In this document: piece by piece, positions 8,417-17,549 of the stretch | Position numbering within the stretch: position 1 is the first letter of the stretch | How the letters are laid out: each line of letters begins with the position of its first letter | Assembly: GCF_900109935.1 (NCBI RefSeq) | Contig: NZ_FOBV01000004.1 | Coordinates: 372,001 to 436,000, forward strand | DNA: 64,000 bases | Direction: 5' to 3' | Source of the DNA: Chryseobacterium taichungense | GTDB lineage: Bacteria; Bacteroidota; Bacteroidia; Flavobacteriales; Weeksellaceae | Translations under genes and position numbers: made by a program | The notes under the pieces: model-generated | What the model was told of the DNA's origin: nothing | Seen by the model: the letters and a program-made list of their open reading frames with translations, nothing else | The model's database searches: none

Positions 8417-9658
8417 ATGAAGAGAGTGGTCATTACAGGTCTCGGTGCAGTAACACCTTTGGGAAACACTGTCGGAGAATTCTGGAAAAACAGCATCAAC
8501 GGAATAAGCGGAGCCAACAAAATAACCCATTTTGATACAGAAAAATTCAAAGTACATTTTGCCTGTGAAGTAAAAAACTTTGATCCTAAAGCTCATTTAT
8601 CCCACAACGAAATTAAAAGAAGTGATCTTTTTTCACAATATGCCATGTATTCCACAGCTGAGGCTCTGAAAGATTCAGGGCTCGAACTTGAAAATATGGA
8701 TCCTTTCGACACCGGAGTTATCTGGGGAACCGGACAGGGAGGAATGTGGACTTTCGAAAGTGAAGTAATGGAATTCACGAAAGGTGACGGCACGCCAAGG
8801 TTTAATCCATTTTTTGTCCCAAAGTTTATTGCTAACATGGCTTCGGGAATGATCTCTATGAAATTTGGGCTTCAGGGAATCAACTATACTACGATTTCTG
8901 CATGCGCCACCGGAAATACTGCCTTAATGGATGCATTCAATTATATCAGGCTCGGGAAAGCAAAAGTTATTGTAAGTGGAGGCTCAGAGGCAGCCATTAC
9001 GCCGGCATCGGTAGGAGGCTTCTCAATTATGAAAGCTATGTCTACCAGAAATGATGATTTTGCCACCGCAAGCAGACCGTATGATGCAGACCGAGACGGG
9101 TTTGTGATGGGAGAAGGAGCCGGAGCATTGATTTTGGAAGAGTACGAACACGCCAAAGCAAGAGGAGCAAAAATCTACGCAGAGCTTGTCGGGGCTGCAA
9201 TGACGGCAGATGCCTACCATATGACAGCACCCCATCCTGATGGAGTCGGTGCCATTAGAGCCATGCAGCTGGCATTAAATGAAGCGCAAATTAATACAGA
9301 CGACATCGACTATATCAACCCTCATGCAACCTCAACGCCTATGGGAGACCTGGTGGAACTGAATGGTATTAATAAATTATTTAAAGGAAGCAAAAATCTG
9401 GATATCAGCGCAACAAAATCCATGACAGGGCATTTGCTGGGTGCTGCCGGAGCTGCGGAAGCAATTCTTTCTATTAAAGCTATTGAAACGGGAATTATTC
9501 CGCCAACGATTAATCTTCATACAATAGATGAGAATATTCCGAAAGATCTTAATATTGTCTTTGGAGAAGCTAAAGAGAAGGATATCAATTACGCTTTGAG
9601 TAATGCTTTTGGCTTTGGAGGACATAATGCTACGCTGATTTTCAAGAAGTTTTCTTAA
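8417..9658 (+). CDS. fabF: 3-oxoacyl-ACP synthase II (FabF-like)
   Basis: Condensing enzyme of 413 residues that elongates acyl-ACP with malonyl-ACP. The Cys-His-His triad is in place: Cys163 in TTISACATGNTALMD, His303 in INPHATSTPMGD and His339 in SMTGHLLGAAGA. Length and motif spacing match FabF. It follows the TetR/thiolase/thioesterase genes after a 59-nt gap and is closed by a terminator. Because no acp gene is adjacent, as is common for the housekeeping fabF, this may be a second copy with a special role; that cannot be decided from this window. Confidence 0.93.
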   Translation: MKRVVITGLGAVTPLGNTVGEFWKNSINGISGANKITHFDTEKFKVHFACEVKNFDPKAHLSHNEIKRSDLFSQYAMYSTAEALKDSGLELENMDPFDTGVIWGTGQGGMWTFESEVMEFTKGDGTPRFNPFFVPKFIANMASGMISMKFGLQGINYTTISACATGNTALMDAFNYIRLGKAKVIVSGGSEAAITPASVGGFSIMKAMSTRNDDFATASRPYDADRDGFVMGEGAGALILEEYEHAKARGAKIYAELVGAAMTADAYHMTAPHPDGVGAIRAMQLALNEAQINTDDIDYINPHATSTPMGDLVELNGINKLFKGSKNLDISATKSMTGHLLGAAGAAEAILSIKAIETGIIPPTINLHTIDENIPKDLNIVFGEAKEKDINYALSNAFGFGGHNATLIFKKFS

Positions 9659-9714
9659 ATACAGCATTAAATAGTATCTGATTAAGAATTATTTCATGGT
9701 GTAATCTTAAAATT

Positions 9715-9744
9715 ATTCCTTGCGTTCAGGCGCAGGGATTTTTT
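9715..9744 (+). terminator. Terminator downstream of fabF
   Basis: ATTCCTTGCG pairs with CGCAGGGATT (one G-T pair) around a 6-nt loop and runs into a T tract. Confidence 0.8.
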
Positions 9745-9794
9745 ATGTATTGAAGTTTTTGTAAGTTAGCCGCAATTAAATCACACTGTTTTTT

Positions 9795-10916
9795 ATGAAA
9801 AACCTTCTGTATATTTTCTTTTTAATTTCTAATGTAATGTATTCTCAAAATAATTTTGAGATCAATCTTACATCTCCTTTATATGTTAATGACAGTCTTA
9901 TGCTCAGTACTCCGGTGATAAAAAAGAGTTTTGGAGAGCTTTATAATTTCACATTACAGCCAAACGCAGATATTGTAGATTTCGGTAAAAATATCGATGC
10001 AGACCATTCAATGTACTTTTTAAAAATACATAAAGAAAATCTTATTCATGGATATATTGAGTATCCGCAACCTGTTGCCTTTATATATCTCGATAAGAAA
10101 AAACAATCCGGTTACTGGACAAAAACTTTTTTCCTGGAAAAAGGAAAATACAATATTCATTTGCCTGATAATATAAACAATATGGAAGTTCTTGCAGAAA
10201 CACCGACTAATAAGGACTATAAGATGTTACAGAAATCACTAGAAGAAGTTTACATAAGATCCAACAATTTTAATAAAGCAGACAGTCTTATCAATTTTGT
10301 TAAAAAACAGGAACTTCTTGCCAGGTATATCAAAAAAAATCCTGATTCTTATGCTGCTTTGTGGGAAATCGTCAACGATTATATGCTCTATAATTATCAT
10401 CCGGATTACCTGAAGAATATGAATTTATTTTCAGAAAAATTCAAACAGAATAAACTCTTCATAAATATTAAAAGCCGCCTGAACGCTGAAAAACTGACAG
10501 GCATTGGAAATAAAATTCCCGATATTAATTTTGACAAACAGAATAAACTGACTTCGGAAGATTTTAAAAAATATAAACTCACGTTTATTGATTATTGGTC
10601 AACAACCTGTGCGCCCTGCATAAAAGGCATGCCCGAAATTGTAAAGCTACAAAACGAACTAAAGGATAAAAATGTAAATTTCATCACCATTACCGATGAA
10701 AGGACACCCGAAAGAATGGAACAAGCCACGAATATCCTGAAGAAAAATAACGCGACATGGATTAATTTTTTTGATATTAACAAAGATTTTCAGAAAAAGG
10801 TAAATGCCACTTCTTATCCGCTTCATTTTATTATCGATGAAAATGGAAAAATAATTGCAAGAATCAGCGGCAATCTTGAGGAGGCGAAAAATAAGATGCT
10901 GGAATATCTACAGTAA
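9795..10916 (+). CDS. Exported thioredoxin-fold protein (TlpA-like)
   Basis: Envelope protein of 373 residues with an N-terminal signal peptide (KNLLYIFFLISNVMYSQ). The C-terminal ~140 residues form a TlpA/ResA-type thioredoxin domain: FIDYWSTTCAPCIKGMPE with the redox pair Cys272/Cys275, and the cis-proline segment NATSYPLHFIIDENG. The N-terminal ~230 residues are helical and charged and match no family I can name, although long N-terminal extensions are common in Bacteroidota TlpA proteins. It probably reduces periplasmic disulfides; partners are unknown. It is monocistronic, with a terminator right behind it. Confidence 0.85.
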   Translation: MKNLLYIFFLISNVMYSQNNFEINLTSPLYVNDSLMLSTPVIKKSFGELYNFTLQPNADIVDFGKNIDADHSMYFLKIHKENLIHGYIEYPQPVAFIYLDKKKQSGYWTKTFFLEKGKYNIHLPDNINNMEVLAETPTNKDYKMLQKSLEEVYIRSNNFNKADSLINFVKKQELLARYIKKNPDSYAALWEIVNDYMLYNYHPDYLKNMNLFSEKFKQNKLFINIKSRLNAEKLTGIGNKIPDINFDKQNKLTSEDFKKYKLTFIDYWSTTCAPCIKGMPEIVKLQNELKDKNVNFITITDERTPERMEQATNILKKNNATWINFFDINKDFQKKVNATSYPLHFIIDENGKIIARISGNLEEAKNKMLEYLQ

Positions 10917-10922
10917 TAAATG

Positions 10923-10952
10923 AAAAAGCAGTCATTTTTTGACTGCTTTTTT
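10923..10952 (+). terminator. Bidirectional terminator
   Basis: GCAGTCA pairs with TGACTGC around TTTTT, flanked by A-runs and T-runs, so it can end both the plus-strand TlpA-like gene and the minus-strand cupin gene. Confidence 0.85.
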
Positions 10953-10983
10953 ATAAATTAATTAAAAATTTTTCTAATCAGGA

Positions 10984-11358
10984 TCAATCGGGAATAAATC
11001 CACTTTCATCATTATCATCAACCGGAATATAAAGCCTTTCCCATTTTTCACCTTCTTCCAACTCCCAGCTGTGCCCTTTCCCTTCTACATCTTCAGCTAA
11101 AAGAATAATCCCGGGTTCGATAATAAATGTTGAACCATCGCTTACCTTAAACCTGATTTTACCTTTTAACGTTACTACAAATTGCTTTCTGGGTGCCGGA
11201 TGCTCTGCTTTTTCCCATTCTTCAGTTTTATTGCTGATCCAGAAAGAAGTCGTTTTTATCGGCTTCAGAACAGGAATTCTACCCATTTCAAAAGCGCTGT
11301 TTCCGTCAGGATTATTGATGAGTCTTATTGCTGCAATAAATTCTGAGGTTTCATTCAT
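10984..11358 (-). CDS. Small cupin-domain protein
   Basis: 124 residues, no signal peptide. It shows the spacing of a single cupin barrel: KQFVVTLKGKIRFKVSDG for the first half and IEPGIILLAEDVEGKGHSW for the second. The usual His-rich metal site of motif 1 is weak (only the later GKGHSW His is clear), so metal binding is uncertain. Its start codon abuts the stop codon of the upstream transpeptidase gene, so the two are translationally adjacent in one operon. The function is unknown. Confidence 0.72.
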   Translation of the reverse strand: MNETSEFIAAIRLINNPDGNSAFEMGRIPVLKPIKTTSFWISNKTEEWEKAEHPAPRKQFVVTLKGKIRFKVSDGSTFIIEPGIILLAEDVEGKGHSWELEEGEKWERLYIPVDDNDESGFIPD

Positions 11359-12123
11359 TTAAGCTGATGTTTTTAACCATTCTGATTTAGAAAGATAATT
11401 CTGATCGGGATAATAAATAAAAAGAAGATTTCTTCCTTTGATCGTATTAATGATCGGCTGCGTAAGATCTCTTGGCACAGCAGGACATCCCCAGCTTCTT
11501 CCGATTCTTTTGTGCATTGCTGCAAATTCATCGCTTACGTAGTCTGCACCGTGCATAACGATTGCTCTTCTGTAGGCTGCATCATTAAAACCTTTATCCA
11601 TTCCCAGTAATCTCAGGGAAAATCCATTGTCCCCATTGTACGTTGCATCCGTAATATAAAAACCTAAGCTGCTCTGAAGTGAGCTTTCGGTATTTGAAAA
11701 ATTCGTTGCAAACTCTTCTCCGGTATTTTTTCCGTGAGCGACCAGTGAATTGAACAGTACTTTTCTCTCATTCATATCAATTACCCAAAGTCTTTTCGTA
11801 TTTGAGGACATAGAAAAATCGCATACCGTAAGTAAATGCGAATCCTGATTAAGCAAACCAGCTTTCTTCAAATTCTCAAAACCAGTTAAGGCTTTGAAGA
11901 AAACTTCTTCGTTAAGTTCATGTCCTTGTTCAAATGCGATAGATCTGTATAACTCTTCTGATGAGGATACTGTTTTCTCTGTGGTGCTTTCCGATCTTGT
12001 GCCGGCTACTTTTTCAATCTTTTTTGTCCTGATTTCATTCTTTGCAATCTCCTTTTCAGGCGACAGATAGAATGAAGTAGTTACCATGTAAACAATACTT
12101 AATAAGCTATAAAATCCTTTCAT
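11359..12123 (-). CDS. Exported YkuD_2-type L,D-transpeptidase catalytic domain protein
   Basis: 254 residues with an N-terminal hydrophobic signal segment. The catalytic signature of the murein L,D-transpeptidase YkuD_2 family is present: IVMHGADYVSDEFAAMHKR with the His, then RIGRSWGCPAVP with the nucleophile Cys of the SxGC motif. Upstream, VIDMNERKVLFNSLVAHG matches the strand that starts the YkuD fold. A role in peptidoglycan cross-linking or lipoprotein attachment is known for the superfamily; the exact reaction here is not. It has its own -7 box and is followed at zero distance by the cupin gene. Confidence 0.87.
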   Translation of the reverse strand: MKGFYSLLSIVYMVTTSFYLSPEKEIAKNEIRTKKIEKVAGTRSESTTEKTVSSSEELYRSIAFEQGHELNEEVFFKALTGFENLKKAGLLNQDSHLLTVCDFSMSSNTKRLWVIDMNERKVLFNSLVAHGKNTGEEFATNFSNTESSLQSSLGFYITDATYNGDNGFSLRLLGMDKGFNDAAYRRAIVMHGADYVSDEFAAMHKRIGRSWGCPAVPRDLTQPIINTIKGRNLLFIYYPDQNYLSKSEWLKTSA

Positions 12124-12154
12124 TCAATATATATGTTAAATCCAATTGAGTCAG

Positions 12155-12162
12155 CAAATGTA
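12155..12162 (-). promoter_or_regulatory. -7 box of the transpeptidase-cupin operon
   Basis: Read on the minus strand this is TACATTTG, an exact TANNTTTG, 31 nt upstream of the start codon. Confidence 0.55.
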
Positions 12163-12254
12163 TAAAAACATAGATATCTGAAAGAATAACTCCACAAGTT
12201 TAACTCAAATTTAAGAAACTTTAACTTACTGATTTCGTGCTTAAAAACAACTTA

Positions 12255-12695
12255 TTATTGCTCATCAGGAACAAACTCCAGGCTTACGGAATTCATGCAA
12301 TACCGTAGTCCGGTAGGTTTCGGACCGTCATCAAAAACATGCCCAAGATGAGAATCGCATCTTTTACAAAGTACTTCTACCCTGTCCATCCCGTAGGTTA
12401 AATCTCTTTTATAATAAACACCTTCTTTATCGGCCTCAAAAAAGCTGGGCCATCCGCAGCTGCTTGAAAATTTTGAGGTAGACCGGAACAGATGATTTCC
12501 GCATACGGCACAGAAGTATTCTCCAATTTCATTGAATTCATTGTATTTTCCGGTAAAAGCTCTTTCGGTAGCAGCTTCCCTTGCAACCGCATACAGATCC
12601 GGAGAAAGTATATTTTTCCACTCGTCATTAGAAACATTCAACGGTGCACGGTCTGTTCGTGAGTAGTATGGATTGTTTTTTGCTTCGTTTTCCAT
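12255..12695 (-). CDS. msrB: Peptide-methionine (R)-S-oxide reductase
   Basis: Repair enzyme of 146 residues that reduces methionine-R-sulfoxide in proteins. Two zinc CxxC motifs are visible (YFCAVCGNHLF and VLCKRCDSHLGHVF), as are the substrate-site SCGWPSF and the catalytic Cys133 in LRYCMNSVSLEF. No signal peptide, so a cytoplasmic enzyme. It stands alone, divergent from the DUF445 gene, with only about 80 nt between the start codons. Confidence 0.96.
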   Translation of the reverse strand: MENEAKNNPYYSRTDRAPLNVSNDEWKNILSPDLYAVAREAATERAFTGKYNEFNEIGEYFCAVCGNHLFRSTSKFSSSCGWPSFFEADKEGVYYKRDLTYGMDRVEVLCKRCDSHLGHVFDDGPKPTGLRYCMNSVSLEFVPDEQ

Positions 12696-12761
12696 AAAAT
12701 TATTTTAAATATTTTGTGACTTTATGTTTACAATAACTCATAAATTCACAATCAAATGTAC

Positions 12762-12769
12762 TAAATTTG
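12762..12769 (+). promoter_or_regulatory. -7 box of the DUF445 gene, next to its start codon
   Basis: TAAATTTG ends 5 nt before the ATG at 12775, which suggests a leaderless mRNA. Confidence 0.55.
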
Positions 12770-12774
12770 AGCAT

Positions 12775-14019
12775 ATGAATGATGAGGCAAAGAGAAAACA
12801 GCTTAGAAAATATAAAGCATTTGCTACCGGGCTTTTCCTCCTGATGGCAGTAATCTTCATCGGTACCACGCTATTACAAAAAAATGTCAACTCTCATTGG
12901 GTTGGCTATGTACGCGCCTTTTCAGAAGCGGCCATGGTGGGAGCTTTGGCAGACTGGTTTGCAGTTACGGCTCTTTTCCGACATCCGTTGGGCTTACCCA
13001 TTCCTCATACTAATCTGATTGAAAACAGCAAACAAAGGCTGGGTGATAATCTGGGCAGCTTTGTGGTGAGCAACTTCCTTTCCCCTCAAAATATCAGACC
13101 TTATATGCAGAAGCTGAAAATTTCAGGATTCGTAGGAGAATGGCTCGGAAAGGAGAAAAACCAGGAAATTCTGATTAAAAATCTTTCAGATATTGTTCTG
13201 GATATTTTAAATAAGCTTGACGATTCTTCAGTGAGTCAGTTTATCACGAAGAAAGTTCAGGAAATGACTGATGATATTAAACTTAATAAAATTGTAGGAA
13301 ACGGGATCAGTTATATTATTGATAAAAATGATCATCAGAGAATAGTAACCAATCTTTCGTCACAAATCAAAAACTATATTCTTGAGAATGATGAAATGAT
13401 TAAAGAAAGGGTAAAAAAAGGCAGCTATACATTTATTCCTGCTTTTGTTGACAATAAAATCGCCGACAAAATTGCCAACGGTCTGTCAGATTTTTTCAGA
13501 GAAATTGAAGAAGATCCACAACATGAAATCAGAGCGTTGATTACAAAAAAAATCCATGAATTTTCTGTTGATTTAAAAGAAGATCCGAAATGGGATGAAG
13601 AATTTAAAAATATCAAAAATGATCTTTTAAAAGGTGAAAAACTCGAAGAATATTCGAATGACATCTGGATTTCCATTAAAAATACGCTCAAAAATGAACT
13701 TCAGGAAGAACAGTCTACATTAAAAATGTATCTTTCTAAAAACCTGAATGAATTTTCAGAAAATTTGAAAACTGATGAAAACCTCCAACAAAAGATCGAC
13801 AATTGGGTACGGGTAACGGCTTATAAATATATTCTGAAAAACACTCACCAATTCGGAAACCTCATCAGCTCAACGGTAGGAAACTGGCAAGGAAAAGAGC
13901 TCAGTGAAAAGCTTGAACTTGAAGTAGGGAAAGATCTTCAATTTATACGGGTAAACGGAACTTTAGTCGGGGGATTGGTAGGATTAATTATTTATACGAT
14001 TGCCCATTTTTTTCTTTAA
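12775..14019 (+). CDS. DUF445 family membrane protein
   Basis: 414 residues from the ATG at 12775; an earlier ATG at 12724 lies upstream of the promoter box and adds no domain. An N-terminal membrane helix (AFATGLFLLMAVIFIGTTLL) is followed by the DUF445 hallmark SEAAMVGALADWFAVTALFRHPLGLPIPHTNLI, quoted here in two parts around ADWFAV. A long charged helical domain and a C-terminal membrane helix (GGLVGLIIYTIAHFFL) follow. The arrangement suggests a hairpin anchored at both ends with a large soluble helical domain. The biochemical role of DUF445 is not established. Confidence 0.88.
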   Translation: MNDEAKRKQLRKYKAFATGLFLLMAVIFIGTTLLQKNVNSHWVGYVRAFSEAAMVGALADWFAVTALFRHPLGLPIPHTNLIENSKQRLGDNLGSFVVSNFLSPQNIRPYMQKLKISGFVGEWLGKEKNQEILIKNLSDIVLDILNKLDDSSVSQFITKKVQEMTDDIKLNKIVGNGISYIIDKNDHQRIVTNLSSQIKNYILENDEMIKERVKKGSYTFIPAFVDNKIADKIANGLSDFFREIEEDPQHEIRALITKKIHEFSVDLKEDPKWDEEFKNIKNDLLKGEKLEEYSNDIWISIKNTLKNELQEEQSTLKMYLSKNLNEFSENLKTDENLQQKIDNWVRVTAYKYILKNTHQFGNLISSTVGNWQGKELSEKLELEVGKDLQFIRVNGTLVGGLVGLIIYTIAHFFL

Positions 14020-14029
14020 AGCTGCAAAA

Positions 14030-14066
14030 AAAAGAGAGCTCTACTGAACTCTCCTTTTATTTTTCT
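14030..14066. terminator. Bidirectional terminator between DUF445 and pyrD
   Basis: GAGAG pairs with CTCTC between an A-run and a T-rich tail; it lies between two convergent genes and can serve both. Confidence 0.6.
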
Positions 14067-14075
14067 TAAAATATT

Positions 14076-15113
14076 TTATCTCGAAATTCTGCTTGCTCTG
14101 GTCAGTATTTCTTTATTAATATCGTTAATCAGTTTAGGACCTTCATAGATAAAACCGGTATATAACTGAACCAGACTTGCCCCTGCATCCAGTTTTTCAA
14201 GAGCATCTTTAGCGGAATGAATTCCACCAACTCCGATGATCGGGAAAGCACGGTTACTTTTATCAGAAAGGTATTTGATCATTTTTGTACTTCGTTCTCT
14301 GATAGGTTTCCCGCTAAGACCGCCATTTCCGATCTGCGCCAATACTTCAGGAGAAGTCTTTAGCCCTTCCCTGTTGACAGAAGTATTTGAAACAATCAAT
14401 CCGTCGATTTTTGTTTCTGCAATCAGCTCTACAATTTCATCAAGCTGATTGTTGTTCAGATCCGGAGCTATTTTCAGCAAAACCGGTTTCTGTATAGCCT
14501 TTGATTGATTGATTTTTTTAACTTCTGTGATTAATTCCCTAAGATATTCAACATCTTCTAGTTTGGCGTGGCTTCCTACATTCGGGCAACTTACATTCAG
14601 TACGAAATAATCAACGTAAGGATGAAGGCCATCAAAACATTCCAGATAATCCTGAGTGTAATTTTCCGGGGCAGTCTGGGTATTTTTGCCGATGTTTCCG
14701 CCGATGATGATTTTCCCTTTATTGCCTTTTAATTTTTCAATTGCTGCTTCAAGACCGTCATTATTAAAGCCCATTCTGTTGATAATTCCGCCATCTTTGA
14801 TGAGACGGAAAAGCCTTTTCTTAGGATTTCCGGCCTGGGCTTTTGGGGTAACCGTTCCAATTTCTACAAATCCGAAACCTAAGTCTCCCAATTCATTAAA
14901 TAAAACCGCATTTTTATCAAACCCGGCCGCCAAGCCAATGGGATTTTTAAATTTCAATCCGAAAACTTCTCTTTCCAGACGCTTATCTTCAATCGGTTTT
15001 GGGAAAAATAATTTGGTAAGAAATCCAAAATTCTTCAGCATAGAAAATGTAAAGTGATGAACTTCCTCGGGATCAAATTTAAAAAGTATGGGGCGAATGA
15101 GCGATTTGTACAT
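14076..15113 (-). CDS. pyrD: Dihydroorotate dehydrogenase (quinone), class 2
   Basis: 345 residues; oxidises dihydroorotate to orotate in pyrimidine synthesis and passes electrons to quinone. It is class 2 because of its N-terminal membrane-associating extension ([20 protein letters not shown]) and a catalytic serine in [13 protein letters not shown] rather than the cysteine of class 1. FMN-site segments are seen in [22 protein letters not shown] and [21 protein letters not shown]. Convergent with the DUF445 gene; probably monocistronic. Confidence 0.96.
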   Translation of the reverse strand: MYKSLIRPILFKFDPEEVHHFTFSMLKNFGFLTKLFFPKPIEDKRLEREVFGLKFKNPIGLAAGFDKNAVLFNELGDLGFGFVEIGTVTPKAQAGNPKKRLFRLIKDGGIINRMGFNNDGLEAAIEKLKGNKGKIIIGGNIGKNTQTAPENYTQDYLECFDGLHPYVDYFVLNVSCPNVGSHAKLEDVEYLRELITEVKKINQSKAIQKPVLLKIAPDLNNNQLDEIVELIAETKIDGLIVSNTSVNREGLKTSPEVLAQIGNGGLSGKPIRERSTKMIKYLSDKSNRAFPIIGVGGIHSAKDALEKLDAGASLVQLYTGFIYEGPKLINDINKEILTRASRISR

Positions 15114-15128
15114 TGAAAAAAAGTTTTA

Positions 15129-15136
15129 CAAAAATA
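15129..15136 (-). promoter_or_regulatory. -7 box of pyrD
   Basis: On the minus strand TATTTTTG, an exact TANNTTTG, 15 nt upstream of the pyrD start codon. Confidence 0.55.
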
Positions 15137-15339
15137 CTCATTTTAAAATTAATGTTTGGTTAGCCTATGATATTTTATGGGAAAAAGTATTATATATGTT
15201 ATCTATAAAGCTAAAATTTTTGAGATATTTTAACGCAAAGTCTTAGTATTAACCGTTTAATTTTTAAGTAAACAAAGTATTAATCAACAAGTTGATTTGA
15301 AGAAGCAAGTTTTAAACTTCGCGAAGCATATGTATTTCA

Positions 15340-16035
15340 TTAAGAATAAGAACTCAAATCCAGTTTTAAAATATCTCCTACTCTTTTGAACTCATCATCT
15401 ATAGTGGCATTTACAGTAATTCTTTCGTTAGAAACCGGATGATTGAAAATCAATTGATGGGCATGAAGCGTCATTTTGTTGATATTAAAAGTTTGCAGCC
15501 ACAGTTTATTTTGTTTATTGCAGCCATGTTTACGACATCCTAAAATTGGATGCAAAATATGTTTAAAATGCTTTCTCAACTGATGGAAACGTCCTGTTTC
15601 AGGAATTGCTTCTACTAAACAATATCTCGAAGTCTGGTGTTTTAAAAAAGGCAAGTCTATTTCCGAAGTCTGTAAGCGACGATAGTAAGTAATGGCATTT
15701 TGCTTAACTTCATTTTCGTTAATTAAATCATAATCGATGGTTTCTTCTTCTTTTGCCCAACCACGAAGAATGGCGATGTATTTCTTTTCGACTTCTCTTG
15801 TTGCAAACTGCTCACTCATTGCTTTCAACGTTTCTCTGTCTAAAGTAAACAATAAAACGCCCGAAGTTTTCCGGTCTAATCGATGGACAGGGAAAACTTT
15901 TTGTCCGATTTGCTTTTTCAATTCCTGAATCGCATACGTGTCGGCCTCTCCTGAGTAAAAAGATTTATGAACCAGCAATCCGCTGGGTTTGTTGATGGCA
16001 ATAAGATGTTCGTCGCGATAAAGAATTTCTAGCAT
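15340..16035 (-). CDS. truC: RluA-family pseudouridine synthase, TruC-like
   Basis: 231 residues, the short form without an S4 domain that fits TruC, which makes pseudouridine 65 in tRNA. The start LEILYRDEHLIAINKPSGLLVH, the catalytic motif HRLDRKTSGVLLF with its Asp, and ETGRFHQLRKHFKHI are all typical. The GCRKHGCNKQNK segment is close to the TruC HPILGDxxHGxxKxN box. The gene begins 24 nt after the stop of the esterase gene on the same strand. A role on rRNA (RluC/D) is less likely given the length. Confidence 0.88.
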   Translation of the reverse strand: MLEILYRDEHLIAINKPSGLLVHKSFYSGEADTYAIQELKKQIGQKVFPVHRLDRKTSGVLLFTLDRETLKAMSEQFATREVEKKYIAILRGWAKEEETIDYDLINENEVKQNAITYYRRLQTSEIDLPFLKHQTSRYCLVEAIPETGRFHQLRKHFKHILHPILGCRKHGCNKQNKLWLQTFNINKMTLHAHQLIFNHPVSNERITVNATIDDEFKRVGDILKLDLSSYS

Positions 16036-16059
16036 TTGGCAAAAGTAGAGGTTTTTGAC

Positions 16060-17115
16060 TTATTCCTCAAACTTTAAATTTGCATTGAAAAATGGCAACA
16101 ACTGATTTTCTATTCGTCCGTTTTCTTTGCTGACCTCACTTCCATGCGTTCCGATATATTCTTCAGCTTCATGTCTTATTTTCAGCATTTCTAATGTTTT
16201 GCTGAAATTCATGCAGCTTGGCGAAATGTGCTTCAATTCATCATTTCTTCCCCAGTCAAATTTTATAGCCTTTAATTTTTTAAGATTTTCGTAATGTGAA
16301 AAAGGCAATTCTGAAGTTGAGTTTTTCTTTAGTTTTTCAACAACAGAAGGGTTTATTTTTAACCTATCACCATCAAACGAAAACGGCAGATCTGCAAAAA
16401 ACGGAGGCTTATTTTCATTTCCGTTGTATGCTCTCGCAATGGCAAAAATAATGTTTGCTCTTGCATTTTCAGGTTTTGATAAATCTTTAACTTCATTTAT
16501 CTGCTTTATATTTTTGTATAAATCTATCTCAGAAAGCGCAAAATATTGTGCATCTAAAATTCCGGGAGAAAGCGCATAAACCGAAGAAAAAACCTCAGGA
16601 TGAAGAATAGCATTTCGTAAAGCACCATTGCCTCCCATGGAATGACCTGCAATGCCACGACTGTCTTTATTTGTAATGGTTCTGTAATTTTTATCAATAA
16701 AATTTACCAGCTCAACCGACGTAAAATCTGACCAATTTCCCGAAGATTTTGAATTGGCATAAAAACTCCCTTTAAAAACTGTGCTTTCATCCGGCATCAC
16801 CATAATGAAGGGCCTTATTTTTTTTGAATTAATGGCCCTGTCAATAATATGATTAATCCGGTCACTGTTGACCAACAGGCTGTCACTCCAGAAAAAGCCA
16901 TGTAAAAAATAAATAACAGGATACCTTTGGGAAGATTTTTCATAATCCGGCGGAAGATAAACGGAAACTCTGCGTTTAGAATTTTCTCCGGCTTTATTCT
17001 GTAAGGTTTTGGCCGTAATATATGTGGTAACAACCTTTCCTTCCGGAATGTTCTGCGCCCGGAAACTTTGGATCAGCAAGATATAAATTAAAATAATAAA
17101 TCCTCCTTTTTTCAT
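16060..17115 (-). CDS. Exported alpha/beta-hydrolase, esterase D/Fes-like
   Basis: 351 residues with a signal peptide (IILIYILLIQSFRAQ). It has the fold of putative esterases of the esterase D/enterochelin esterase group: SVYLPPDYEKSSQRYPVIYF and FLHGFFWSD with the oxyanion loop, the nucleophile elbow GHSMGGNGALRNA, a probable acid in FDWGRNDELKH and the His in EYIGTHGSEVSK. It should hydrolyse small esters in the periplasm; the substrate is unknown. Its upstream region carries TGAGACAA/TTGTCTCA repeats that look like a regulator site. Confidence 0.88.
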   Translation of the reverse strand: MKKGGFIILIYILLIQSFRAQNIPEGKVVTTYITAKTLQNKAGENSKRRVSVYLPPDYEKSSQRYPVIYFLHGFFWSDSLLVNSDRINHIIDRAINSKKIRPFIMVMPDESTVFKGSFYANSKSSGNWSDFTSVELVNFIDKNYRTITNKDSRGIAGHSMGGNGALRNAILHPEVFSSVYALSPGILDAQYFALSEIDLYKNIKQINEVKDLSKPENARANIIFAIARAYNGNENKPPFFADLPFSFDGDRLKINPSVVEKLKKNSTSELPFSHYENLKKLKAIKFDWGRNDELKHISPSCMNFSKTLEMLKIRHEAEEYIGTHGSEVSKENGRIENQLLPFFNANLKFEE

Positions 17116-17130
17116 TGTAAAAACTTTAGC

Positions 17131-17169
17131 TGAGACAAATTACGGTAAATTGTCTCAAATTAAGACAAT
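17131..17169. promoter_or_regulatory. Inverted repeats upstream of the esterase gene
   Basis: TGAGACAA at 17131-17138 and TTGTCTCA at 17150-17157 are perfect inverted arms with 11 nt between them; a third half-site, AAGACAAT, is at 17162-17169 and forms a second palindrome with the middle arm. The set starts 16 nt from the esterase start codon, as an operator would. Confidence 0.5.
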
Positions 17170-17519
17170 AATATATTGGGATAATTAATATTGAATGAAA
17201 TTTAACATTTTAAATTGTTTTGATAGAGTTTTTATTTTATCCAAAATTTCATAGAACTTACAATTCTTACAGCATTTTTCTGTTATTTATTGAGAGTTAG
17301 TAGGGCTGTTGTTTTTAACTCCGTAAGGTTTTATATAATCTTTATCCATAGCCCTGATTGAGCGGCATGTCTGAGCTCTTTTCTATGATTTCAGCGCGGC
17401 GGCTCCGCCGCCGCGCCGAAATCATAGAAAAAGCGAGTAGCGAAAGCAGGTTCCCGGCTCCTTATCAACCTGTCCTGTAAAAACTTCCCCTTCCTTCTCC
17501 CAACTTCCCGCTTTTTCAC
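17170..17519. other. Intergenic region with a structured element
   Basis: No gene seen between the esterase operator and the glyS promoter. The left part is plain AT-rich sequence; the right part holds the 25-bp hairpin element described separately. Confidence 0.6.
17349..17462 (+). ncRNA. Candidate structured intergenic element with a 25-bp hairpin
   Basis: Arms 17379-17403 and 17407-17431 pair over 25 bp with one mismatch (A17393/C17417); the GC-rich apex is GCGCGGCGGC / GCCGCCGCGC around TCC. It is flanked by AGCCCTGAT and AGCGGCATG on the left and by AAGCGAGTAGCGAAAGCAGG and GGCTCC on the right. I recall this framework (conserved flanks around a variable hairpin) as a recurrent intergenic element of Flavobacteriaceae, possibly the Rfam Flavo-1 RNA; that match is from memory and uncertain. 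It is not a simple terminator, since no T-run follows. Confidence 0.5.
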
Positions 17520-17527
17520 TATTTTTG
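17520..17527 (+). promoter_or_regulatory. -7 box of glyS
   Basis: TATTTTTG, exact TANNTTTG, 22 nt before the glyS start codon. Confidence 0.6.
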
Positions 17528-17549
17528 CAAATTCAGACGTTAAAAAATT

